From Nostoc cf. edaphicum LEGE 07299 (lineage in GTDB: Bacteria > Cyanobacteriota > Cyanobacteriia > Cyanobacteriales > Nostocaceae), in NCBI RefSeq assembly GCF_015207245.1, contig NZ_JADEXF010000096.1:1-8532 (forward strand): DNA of 8,532 nt. The letters run 5' to 3'. Shown here piece by piece: positions 1 to 5,335 of this stretch. Below the pieces are notes generated by a model. That model ran no database searches and was not told the origin of the DNA. It saw nothing but the letters and a program-made list of their open reading frames with translations. How positions within the stretch are numbered: the stretch's first letter is position 1; each line of letters starts with the position of its first letter. The translations under genes and the position numbers were made by a program.

Positions 1-8
1 ATCTTATT

Positions 9-31
9 CCCTCCCCTTTGCAAGGGGAGGG
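9..31. repeat. GC-rich hairpin repeat at left edge
   Basis: A perfect 10-bp inverted repeat (CCCTCCCCTT / AAGGGGAGGG) with a 3-nt loop is followed by a G-rich tail, GTTAGGGTGGGGT. No T-run follows on either strand, so a classical intrinsic terminator is not supported. From memory, hairpins of this composition are dispersed in Nostoc-type genomes. The upstream gene lies outside the window, so a role in its transcript end cannot be judged. Confidence 0.6.
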
Positions 32-80
32 TTAGGGTGGGGTAAAACTGACGCAAAAACCAGGTTAGTAAACTATTTCA

Positions 81-100
81 GACTTGTGTATACACAAGTC
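81..100. repeat. perfect 20-bp palindrome
   Basis: GACTTGTGTA is followed immediately by its exact reverse complement TACACAAGTC, giving a loopless palindrome. The symmetry ends exactly there, because positions 80 and 101 do not pair. It lies in a non-coding stretch between the edge hairpin and the tandem array. It could be a dimeric regulator site or a dispersed palindromic element. No promoter or gene start beside it decides between these. Confidence 0.75.
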
Positions 101-171
101 GCAAAACTTCTCCACCAAAGATTTGCGGTGCGTTACGCTGGCGTGACAAAGCTAAATTGTTGCAATCATGG

Positions 172-200
172 CGATGCTTACGGCTGGCTACGCCTACACA
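172..200 (+). repeat. small dispersed repeat, left copy flanking the tandem array
   Basis: This 29-bp segment begins CGATGCTTACGG and contains GGCTACGCCTAC. It matches the segment at 361-389 at 26 of 29 positions, in the same orientation, and the pair encloses the 21-bp array. A more diverged inverted copy lies at 1647-1675. Size and motif fit the small dispersed repeats known from Nostoc-type cyanobacteria. That assignment rests on resemblance only. Confidence 0.65.
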
Positions 201-360
201 TTTGCTATTTCGGGGTACAAATTTGCTATTTCGGGGTACACATTTGCTATTTCGGAGTACGCATTTGCTATTTCGGGGTACGCAATTGCTATTTCGGGGT
301 ACGCAATTGCTATTTCGGGGTACGCATTTGCTATTTCGGAGTACGCATTTGCTATTTCGG
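201..360 (+). repeat. 21-bp tandem repeat, seven full units plus a 13-bp partial unit
   Basis: The unit begins TTTGCTATTTCGG and ends GTACGCA. Full units start at 201, 222, 243, 264, 285, 306 and 327, and a partial unit starts at 348. Units 5 and 6 are identical and start with A instead of T. Units 3 and 7 are identical and carry GGAGTAC instead of GGGGTAC. Units 1 and 2 differ at their 3' ends. Since 21 is divisible by three and the unit has few stops, several frames on both strands stay open and would give heptapeptide repeats. There is no conserved domain or recognisable start signal, so I treat the array as non-coding. Confidence 0.9.
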
Positions 361-389
361 CGATGCCTATGGCTGGCTACGCCTACGCA
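361..389 (+). repeat. small dispersed repeat, right copy flanking the tandem array
   Basis: This segment begins CGATGCCTATGG and contains GGCTACGCCTACGCA. It is the second bracket of the array, 26/29 identical to 172-200. It directly follows the truncated last unit (348-360), and its final TACGCA is the same six bases that end a normal array unit. The element therefore looks embedded in an array unit. Confidence 0.65.
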
Positions 390-422
390 TTGGGGATTAT
401 TCAATAGGGTTCGGTTAAGGGA

Positions 423-451
423 AGAGACGCGATAGATAAATCGCCGTCTCT
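423..451. repeat. hairpin repeat downstream of mnmA
   Basis: AGAGACG (423-429) pairs with CGTCTCT (445-451). Four further pairs, CGAT with ATCG, form beyond one bulged C. The hairpin lies about 45 bp past the mnmA stop on the minus strand and could end that transcript. No U-run follows on that strand, which weakens the terminator reading. As remembered, similar GAGACG/CGTCTC hairpins are dispersed in Nostoc-type genomes. Confidence 0.5.
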
Positions 452-495
452 ACAAGGTGGCTTTGGTTTATGCCAAAACAGGGTAAGAGTTATTC

Positions 496-1551
496 TTAAC
501 TAAACTGTTCAATAATTCCGCCACCTAACACTTTTTCCCCGTCGTACCACACCGCCGCTTGTCCGGGGGTGATGCTGATTTGGGGTTCATCAAACACCAA
601 ACGCACACGGGAGTTTTCCAACGGAATCACCGTTACTGGTGTAGCCGTTGAACGATAGCGAATTTGCACTTCGGCATGAATTGGGGTGGATGGTTCTGCA
701 ATAGAAACCCAATTTACCCGATTTACAGTGCATTCTGGTTGAGTTACCTTAGTGCGATCGCCTACTACTACTTTATTATTTTCCGCATCTAATTCAATCA
801 CATACAACGGTTCGGCAGCCGCAATCCCCAAGCCTTTGCGCTGACCAATGGTGTAATGATGGACACCATCATGTTGTCCCAAAACTTTGCCTGTCACATC
901 GACAATATCGCCTGTTTTGGGAGCTAAATATTTATCCAAAAATGCCCGCATGGAACCGTTACTTTCCACTAAGCATAAGTCTTGACTTTCTGGCTTGTCA
1001 GCAGTTTTTAGTCCGTATTCAGTCGCAATCCGGCGCGTATCAGTTTTTTCTAATTCCCCTAGAGGAAATATGGTTGCTGCAAGTAAATCTTGAGACAAAT
1101 CATAGAGAAAGTATGACTGGTCTTTGTTACGGTCAACAGCCCTTAATAATTGGTAACGTCCAGTTGCTTCGTCATAGCTAATTCGGGCATAATGACCAGT
1201 GGCGATGCGATCGCACCCCAATTGTTCACGAGCATACTGCACCATTGGCCCAAACTTCACCGTTTTATTGCACTGTGAGCAAGGCAAAGGTGTGATCCCA
1301 GCACTGTAACCAGTCACCAGGAAATCGACAATATGCGTCTGAAAGACATCTCGAATATCCACAACCTGATGGGGAACGCCCAATTGTTCACAGAGTTCAG
1401 CCGCGTCGATCATACCTTCAGAGCAACATTGACCTTTGCCTTTCATTAGCCAAAGAGTCAAACCAATCACTTCATAGCCCTGATGGTGCAGGATAGCTGC
1501 GGCAGTGGAACTGTCAACGCCACCAGAAAGACCAACGACGACTTTTTTCAT
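496..1551 (-). CDS. mnmA: tRNA-specific 2-thiouridylase MnmA
   Basis: A cytoplasmic enzyme that activates U34 of tRNA-Lys, -Glu and -Gln with ATP and inserts sulfur to give the 2-thio base of the wobble modification. The 351-residue product opens with [15 protein letters not shown]; the ATP PP-loop SGGVDSS is at residues 9-15. The catalytic Cys pair is present: C94 in the CNKTVKF segment and C193 in SQDLCLVE, matching E. coli C102 and C199. The IATGHYAR and KDQSYFLY motifs and the C-terminal beta-barrel region are complete, and length is normal for the family. I start at 1551 because family proteins begin right at this Met. A longer frame from 1593 would add 14 unconserved residues and overlap a good -10 element. 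It is transcribed alone, divergently from the SPOR-like gene. Confidence 0.95.
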   Translation of the reverse strand: MKKVVVGLSGGVDSSTAAAILHHQGYEVIGLTLWLMKGKGQCCSEGMIDAAELCEQLGVPHQVVDIRDVFQTHIVDFLVTGYSAGITPLPCSQCNKTVKFGPMVQYAREQLGCDRIATGHYARISYDEATGRYQLLRAVDRNKDQSYFLYDLSQDLLAATIFPLGELEKTDTRRIATEYGLKTADKPESQDLCLVESNGSMRAFLDKYLAPKTGDIVDVTGKVLGQHDGVHHYTIGQRKGLGIAAAEPLYVIELDAENNKVVVGDRTKVTQPECTVNRVNWVSIAEPSTPIHAEVQIRYRSTATPVTVIPLENSRVRLVFDEPQISITPGQAAVWYDGEKVLGGGIIEQFS

Positions 1552-1583
1552 ACAAAGCACGACACGATATGCGTGATTGTCAA

Positions 1584-1592
1584 ATTGTAGCA
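1584..1592 (-). promoter_or_regulatory. putative extended -10 promoter element for mnmA
   Basis: On the minus strand this reads TGCTACAAT, an extended -10 (TGn followed by TACAAT, one mismatch to TATAAT). It ends 32 nt before the mnmA start, implying a 5' leader of about 25 nt. No good -35 hexamer is seen 16-18 nt upstream, which is tolerable for an extended -10. Inferred from sequence only. Confidence 0.4.
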
Positions 1593-1646
1593 CACACTCT
1601 TCAAAGCCTTGCTAATAAAGCACTTCAGTTTTCAAGTCTCTGAATT

Positions 1647-1675
1647 AGCGTCGGCGTAGCCCATCCTAGACATCG
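1647..1675 (-). repeat. small dispersed repeat, third copy, inverted
   Basis: On the minus strand this 29-bp segment starts CGATGTCTAGG and contains GGGCTACGCC. It matches the right bracket of the 21-bp array (361-389) at about 22 of 29 positions, including CGATG at one end and GGCTACGCC near the other. It sits in the divergent spacer between mnmA and the SPOR-like gene, outside the proposed promoter. Confidence 0.5.
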
Positions 1676-1770
1676 CTATTCACTCCTTCATCTAAGATTA
1701 ATTACAGATGTATTTTTTGCCACGCAGATGAGGTAACTTTACGTTAACGCTATATAGTTGCGACAACGGT

Positions 1771-1784
1771 GAACTAATTAGTTC
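1771..1784. promoter_or_regulatory. 14-bp perfect palindrome upstream of the SPOR-like gene
   Basis: GAACTAATTAGTTC equals its own reverse complement. It ends 45 nt before the ATG at 1830, and a -10-like TATATAG lies just upstream at 1751-1757. Position and symmetry suit an operator for a dimeric regulator, but no known consensus is matched. Confidence 0.3.
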
Positions 1785-1829
1785 CTGATGGAAATTACCT
1801 AAAAATACTGTGACTACTTTCTAACTATT

Positions 1830-2825
1830 ATGTCGAGAGGAATATCAAGTAAATTTATCCCATTTCAGATACTGCGCCGAAGTTTTGAGGATTGGAAGCC
1901 TACGATCAGACTTCTTTTTTTGTTAGTGGGAGGATGGTTAGTACTGATTCCCGACTTTAGCCCAGCGCAAGCACAAATTTCCAACAGCAACGTGCTACTG
2001 GCTCAAGAAACTGGTGAGATTTTACCGCCACCGCCAATTCCCTTTGGTCAACAGCCATCACCGCAGTTACAACCAGTTCAAGCAGAGGACTTCAATCAAC
2101 CGGAAGTGAACTTTCAGCCCACCCAACCAGTACAGAACAATCAATTTGAGCAGAATTTTCAGCCTTCCCAACCATTACAGAACAATCAATTTGAGCAGAA
2201 CTTTCAGCCTTCCCAACCCTTACCGAATAATCAATTTGAGCAGAACTTTCAGCCCTCTCAACGTTCACAGTTTAGTCAATATAACCAGAACTTTGAGCGC
2301 TATTTAGTTTATGTTGATGGTAGTGATTTCCAGACACTAGAAGCCATACGTCAGATTGAACCCAGTGCTTACATTCGCCAGTTCCAAGGTCGGACTGTAA
2401 TTCAGTCAGGAGTTTTTAACAGAGTCGCCAACGCCCAACAACGGGTGAATGAGCTACAGTCACGAGGCATATATAACGCTCGAATTATCAGCTTTGGTAA
2501 CGGACAGGAAATAAATGCAGACAATGGCAACTATAACTATATAGACGATCGCAATAATATAAATGCTAATAGGCGAGCCTCTAGATATTATGTCGCCATT
2601 CCCACCACTTCCGAACAGTTACCTGCGATCGCAGCACAAGTTAGGCAGAATCTAGGCGGATTGACACAAGATTTAGGACGATCGGGCGGAGTCCTCGAAA
2701 GGACGCAACCACGGGGCCCACACGTAGCAGTCGGGCCTTTCCCCAATCGATTCCAAGCTGAGGAATGGAACAAGTATATGCGAAAGCTCGGATACGGTAA
2801 TGCCAGAGTTTATTACGGAAAGTGA
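1830..2825 (+). CDS. secreted Q/N/P-rich protein with two SPOR-like domains
   Basis: A predicted exported protein of 331 residues. Residues 1-25 are polar and basic, 26-41 form a hydrophobic core, and AQA at 46-48 is a plausible signal peptidase I site, so the protein is likely periplasmic or outer-envelope. Residues about 60-156 are rich in Q, N, P and F and include three tandem 15-residue repeats (102-146). The C-terminal half holds two similar modules. Module 1 spans about 157-222, starting RYLVYVDG and ending NARIISF. Module 2 spans about 252-330, starting RYYVAIP, with GPHVAVGPFPNRFQAEEW and ending NARVYYG. Their order and the 'VGPF..R..A' signature resemble SPOR domains, which bind denuded peptidoglycan glycan strands. 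The usual SPOR partners FtsN or DamX are not recognisable, so I name it by domain only. It stands alone between divergent mnmA and the cysteine synthase gene. No strong ribosome binding site precedes the ATG. Confidence 0.8.
   Translation: MSRGISSKFIPFQILRRSFEDWKPTIRLLFLLVGGWLVLIPDFSPAQAQISNSNVLLAQETGEILPPPPIPFGQQPSPQLQPVQAEDFNQPEVNFQPTQPVQNNQFEQNFQPSQPLQNNQFEQNFQPSQPLPNNQFEQNFQPSQRSQFSQYNQNFERYLVYVDGSDFQTLEAIRQIEPSAYIRQFQGRTVIQSGVFNRVANAQQRVNELQSRGIYNARIISFGNGQEINADNGNYNYIDDRNNINANRRASRYYVAIPTTSEQLPAIAAQVRQNLGGLTQDLGRSGGVLERTQPRGPHVAVGPFPNRFQAEEWNKYMRKLGYGNARVYYGK
2133..2267 (+). repeat. 45-bp in-frame tandem repeat within the SPOR-like gene
   Basis: Three 45-bp units start at 2133, 2178 and 2223, each encoding a 15-residue repeat of the form QNNQFEQNFQPSQPL. 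Units 1 and 2 differ at only 2 of 45 bases. Units 2 and 3 differ at about 7, so the first pair is the more recent duplication. A degenerate fourth copy precedes them at 2088-2132 (DFNQPEVNFQPTQPV). The repeats lengthen the flexible linker between the signal peptide and the SPOR-like modules. Confidence 0.9.
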
Positions 2826-2972
2826 ATTAGTGGGGAGTTAGGAGTGAGATAGGAAGTACACCAATGGCAAGCGCTCCAATGTAAGTATCATAGAATTTTA
2901 GGCAAATCAGTTGTAAATCATGCTACAGCTATAAGCCAAAATTTTTATAGAAACTCACAAATTACAGTCAAA

Positions 2973-3947
2973 ATGGATATAAAGAATGGCTTCCTTGGCG
3001 CTGTTGGCAACACCCCTTTAATTCGCTTAAACAGTTTTAGCGAAGAAACAGGGTGTGAAATCCTTGCGAAAGCAGAATTTCTCAATCCTGGGGGTTCTGT
3101 CAAAGACCGCGCCGCACTTTACATCATCGAAGATGCAGAAAAAAAAGGTCTACTCAAACCTGGTGGTACTGTTGTAGAAGGAACCGCTGGTAATACTGGC
3201 ATTGGACTAGCACATATTTGCAACGCCAAAGGCTACAAATGCCTAATTATTATTCCCGATACCCAGTCACAAGAAAAGATAGACGCGCTGACAGCACTAG
3301 GAGCAGAAGTTCGTCCCGTCCCCGCCGTCCCCTACAAAGACCCAAACAACTACGTCAAGCTATCTGGCAGAGTAGCTGCTGAGTTGGAAAATGCCATTTG
3401 GGCAAATCAGTTTGATAATTTAGCCAACCGCCTCGCCCACTACGAAACCACAGGGCCGGAAATTTGGACGCAGACAGATGGTAAAATAGATGCATGGACA
3501 ACTGCAACTGGTACTGGCGGTACTTATGCTGGTGTAGCATTGTACTTAAAAGAACAAAATCCAGCAATTAAATGTGTTGTAGCCGATCCGCTGGGTAGTG
3601 GACTTTATAGCTATGTCAAAACTGGCGAAATCAAGATAGAAGGAAATTCCATCACTGAAGGCATCGGTAACGGTCGTGTCACAGCCAATATGGAAGGCGC
3701 ACCTGCTGATGATGCCATCCAAATCGATGACCAAGAAGCTTTGCGAGTAGTTTACCAACTGCTGAGGAAAGATGGTTTGTTGATGGGCGGCTCAACGGGT
3801 ATTAATGTTGGGGCAGCTGTTGCCTTAGCGAAGCAATTGGGGCCAGGACATACCATTGTCACCATCTTGTGTGATAGTGGTTCCCGATATCAGTCGCGGA
3901 TATTCAACCCGGAATGGCTAGCCTCAAAAGGACTTTCAATAGATTAG
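2973..3947 (+). CDS. cysK: cysteine synthase-like PLP enzyme (CysK/CBS family)
   Basis: A fold-type II PLP enzyme of 324 residues, predicted to make L-cysteine from O-acetylserine and sulfide in the cytoplasm. It opens with GNTPLIRLN (12-20). The PLP lysine is K44 in NPGGSVKDRA, and the phosphate-binding loop GTGGT is at 180-184. The ring-nitrogen region is near the C-terminus (CDSGSRYQS, 300-308). Two loops differ from standard CysK. The substrate loop TSGNTG is TAGNTG (71-76), and the usual G-(I/V)-SSG segment is GGSTG (272-276). The TAGNTG form also occurs, as I recall, in a cysteine-synthase-2 group related to yeast YGR012W, so the true substrate is less certain. The C-terminal regulatory domains of CBS are absent. 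The stop codon lies inside a heptamer repeat. The ferredoxin gene follows 80 bp downstream on the same strand. Symbol cysK is by family; a paralogue may exist elsewhere. Confidence 0.88.
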   Translation: MDIKNGFLGAVGNTPLIRLNSFSEETGCEILAKAEFLNPGGSVKDRAALYIIEDAEKKGLLKPGGTVVEGTAGNTGIGLAHICNAKGYKCLIIIPDTQSQEKIDALTALGAEVRPVPAVPYKDPNNYVKLSGRVAAELENAIWANQFDNLANRLAHYETTGPEIWTQTDGKIDAWTTATGTGGTYAGVALYLKEQNPAIKCVVADPLGSGLYSYVKTGEIKIEGNSITEGIGNGRVTANMEGAPADDAIQIDDQEALRVVYQLLRKDGLLMGGSTGINVGAAVALAKQLGPGHTIVTILCDSGSRYQSRIFNPEWLASKGLSID

Positions 3948-3971
3948 TCATTAGTCATTAGTCATTGGTCA
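3944..3971 (+). repeat. heptamer tandem repeat (TTAGTCA)x4 over the cysteine synthase stop codon
   Basis: Four 7-bp units start at 3944, 3951, 3958 and 3965; the last is TTGGTCA. The TAG stop of the cysteine synthase gene (3945-3947) lies in the first unit. The array belongs to the short tandemly repeated repetitive (STRR) class typical of heterocystous cyanobacteria. Its units are near-complementary to those at 3995-4029, so the two arrays could pair as an imperfect hairpin. Confidence 0.85.
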
Positions 3972-3980
3972 TTAGCTTCC

Positions 3981-4029
3981 GACTTTTGACTTTTGGCAAA
4001 TGACAAATGACAAATGACAAAGGACAAAT
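3981..4029 (+). repeat. heptamer tandem repeat (GACTTTT / GACAAAT)x7 over the ferredoxin start
   Basis: Seven consecutive 7-bp units run in register: two GACTTTT, one GGCAAAT, two GACAAAT, one GACAAAG and one GACAAAT. Each AAATGAC junction creates an ATG, at 4000, 4007, 4014 and 4028. Because 7 is not a multiple of three, only 4007 and 4028 share the ferredoxin frame. The array therefore supplies the translation start and any leader of the downstream gene. Confidence 0.85.
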
Positions 4030-4360
4030 GACCAACATCATTCAACCATCAGACTTCCCAAAAATAGATCGAGACTCTTCTCCTAAATGTGTGCGAGTCT
4101 GTCAAAATCGTACTTGTAAAAAGCAAGGTGCAACCAAGGTTTTAGCAGCTTTTACAGCTTTGCCAATCCCTGGTGTAACTGTAACGGCTAGCAGCTGCTT
4201 AGGACAATGTGGCAATGGGCCAATGGTGCTGATATTACCAGACATTGTTTGGTATAGCGGCGTTCAACCGGATGAAGTATCTCTACTGATAGAAAATCAT
4301 TTGCTAGGTGGTCAAAGAGTCAAACAGATGCTCTATTATCGGTTTCATCCCCAGAAATAA
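4028..4360 (+). CDS. small NuoE-type (thioredoxin-like) [2Fe-2S] ferredoxin
   Basis: A soluble electron carrier or Fe-S protein of 110 residues from this start. The four cluster ligands follow the NuoE/thioredoxin-like pattern: C25 and C30 in VCQNRTC (Cys-x4-Cys), then C57 and C61 in SSCLGQCGNGP (Cys-x3-Cys). The GNGPMVLILPD segment after the last ligand is typical of this fold. It is a stand-alone domain, not fused to a NADH dehydrogenase or hydrogenase subunit. The in-frame ATG at 4007 would add seven residues (MTNDKGQ) translated from the heptamer repeat. I prefer 4028, but the weak AAGGA at 4020-4024 sits too close to settle it. It lies 80 bp after the cysteine synthase gene and 55 bp before the next gene, so co-transcription is plausible. 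The electron partner cannot be told from sequence. Confidence 0.85.
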   Translation: MTNIIQPSDFPKIDRDSSPKCVRVCQNRTCKKQGATKVLAAFTALPIPGVTVTASSCLGQCGNGPMVLILPDIVWYSGVQPDEVSLLIENHLLGGQRVKQMLYYRFHPQK

Positions 4361-4405
4361 AGCTAAATTTTCAATATCAAGGTCTGCAATCTTGTTGACT
4401 GAAGT

Positions 4406-4409
4406 GAGG
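4406..4409 (+). promoter_or_regulatory. ribosome binding site fixing the start at 4416
   Basis: GAGG lies six bases before the ATG at 4416, a near-ideal Shine-Dalgarno spacing. It supports this start over an in-frame ATG at 4308, which would overlap the ferredoxin gene by 53 bp and add 36 unconserved residues. Confidence 0.6.
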
Positions 4410-4415
4410 CATCCA

Positions 4416-5330
4416 ATGAATATCCAGCAGCTGCGTCAATCCTTAAAACAAAAGTGGCTTATTTACTACAAGCAAAATATTTCCTGGCTGGTCAAAATGC
4501 GAATTTGGGCCACTTACGATGGTTTGCGCCGCCCTTTGTCCGGTTTTATTTTGGCAACACTATCTGTTTTGGAACCCCAGTTTGATGAAATACTTTCTTT
4601 TATGCTGGATCTAAATAACGATCCAGATAAAATAGTCGCTGCTTTAGGTCTTAACTTCAATCCTGACGAAGAGTTACGTTTAATCAAATCAGACCATTCT
4701 ATAGCTACCAGCCAAGCTGAAGACGAGCCGCTAGATCAGAAGTATTCTGAGGATCAACATCTTACCAAGATTGCGCCTAATTCTCTTGCCAAAACTCTAG
4801 ACTCCAACTTGCCACGCGCCGTTCAACTTGTGCCATCATTTACAGTTCCCACTGAAATAGTTCGTACACACAAACCTGAGTTGGTAGTTGCATTTGCTAC
4901 TAAAATTGCTCCAGATACTCCAACAAAAACGCCAGCCTCCGGTTTTGTTAGCGAATATCAATTATTACAATCGCCTCTTGAACGCCTACCTTCAGGAAAC
5001 TCGCTGACAATGACTGCTGAGGTTAACACCAAAGCCAAAACTATGCCATCTGCGGCGTTAGCTACTGAGGTTAAAAGCAACCCGCCATCTAACCGAATCC
5101 CTATAGGCGCATTGCTGGCAATTACAACTGAGATTAACAGTAATGGCAAATCAGTGCGATCGCTAGCAATTACTACTGAGGTTAAAAGTAACAATAAACA
5201 ACAGAATATTCATCCACAAGAGCTTAAGAGCAAAATAAATTTACCAACTACAAATGCCCGTAGTATAGCTTCTTGGGTAGATGAATTTTGTTACGGCGCT
5301 AGGGAGAAAGAGAAAGATATTTTGATTTGA
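4416..5330 (+). CDS. cyanobacterial protein of unknown function, DUF5331-like
   Basis: A 304-residue protein. Residues 1-85 look like a folded alpha-helical domain: MNIQQLRQSLKQKW, then W-rich YYKQNISWLVKMRIWATYDG, then RRPLSGFILATLSVLEPQ and LNFNPDEELRL. This N-terminus matches my memory of the cyanobacterial DUF5331 family, whose function is unknown. The rest (about 86-304) is low complexity, rich in S, T, K, N and P, and probably disordered. It contains four copies of a T-E-V/I-K/N-S motif at residues about 200, 216, 237 and 253. There is no signal peptide or convincing membrane helix. The ribosome binding site at 4406-4409 supports the start. It is the last gene of the plus-strand group, and its stop lies five bases from that of the convergent ygfZ. 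No function can be assigned. Confidence 0.8.
   Translation: MNIQQLRQSLKQKWLIYYKQNISWLVKMRIWATYDGLRRPLSGFILATLSVLEPQFDEILSFMLDLNNDPDKIVAALGLNFNPDEELRLIKSDHSIATSQAEDEPLDQKYSEDQHLTKIAPNSLAKTLDSNLPRAVQLVPSFTVPTEIVRTHKPELVVAFATKIAPDTPTKTPASGFVSEYQLLQSPLERLPSGNSLTMTAEVNTKAKTMPSAALATEVKSNPPSNRIPIGALLAITTEINSNGKSVRSLAITTEVKSNNKQQNIHPQELKSKINLPTTNARSIASWVDEFCYGAREKEKDILI
5013..5189 (+). repeat. spaced in-frame TEVK-type repeat within the DUF5331-like gene
   Basis: Four related 18-bp blocks start at 5013, 5061, 5124 and 5172, based on ACTGAGGTTAAAAG and encoding TAEVNT, ATEVKS, TTEINS and TTEVKS. Spacings are 48, 63 and 48 bp, all multiples of three. The last two blocks also share a preceding LAIT segment. 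The pattern suggests duplications inside the disordered tail that kept the frame. Confidence 0.65.
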
Positions 5331-5335
5331 ATTAC

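Noticed and set aside
201..360. A CRISPR array
   Set aside because: The units are directly adjacent 21-bp copies with no unique spacers, and no cas gene is present.
78..435. Overlapping open frames on both strands encoding heptapeptide repeats such as CVPRNSK or ICYFGVR
   Set aside because: They are open only because the 21-bp array is a multiple of three with few stops. Several frames on both strands are equally open, no start signal or domain is seen, and the frames run into the flanking dispersed repeats.
1..495. A tRNA or structured non-coding RNA gene
   Set aside because: Hairpins are present but no cloverleaf, anticodon arm or known riboswitch core could be assembled from them.
1552..1593. 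A longer mnmA start at 1593 adding 14 residues
   Set aside because: MnmA proteins begin at [11 protein letters not shown], and the extra segment overlaps an extended -10 element.
2911..2935. Promoter for the cysteine synthase gene (TTGTAA and TATAAG)
   Set aside because: The spacing is only 13 bp, too short for a sigma-70 promoter, and no other pair in the 147-bp spacer is convincing.
4308..4415. A longer start for the DUF5331-like gene overlapping the ferredoxin gene
   Set aside because: The added 36 residues look like out-of-frame ferredoxin sequence, and a well-spaced GAGG precedes the ATG at 4416.
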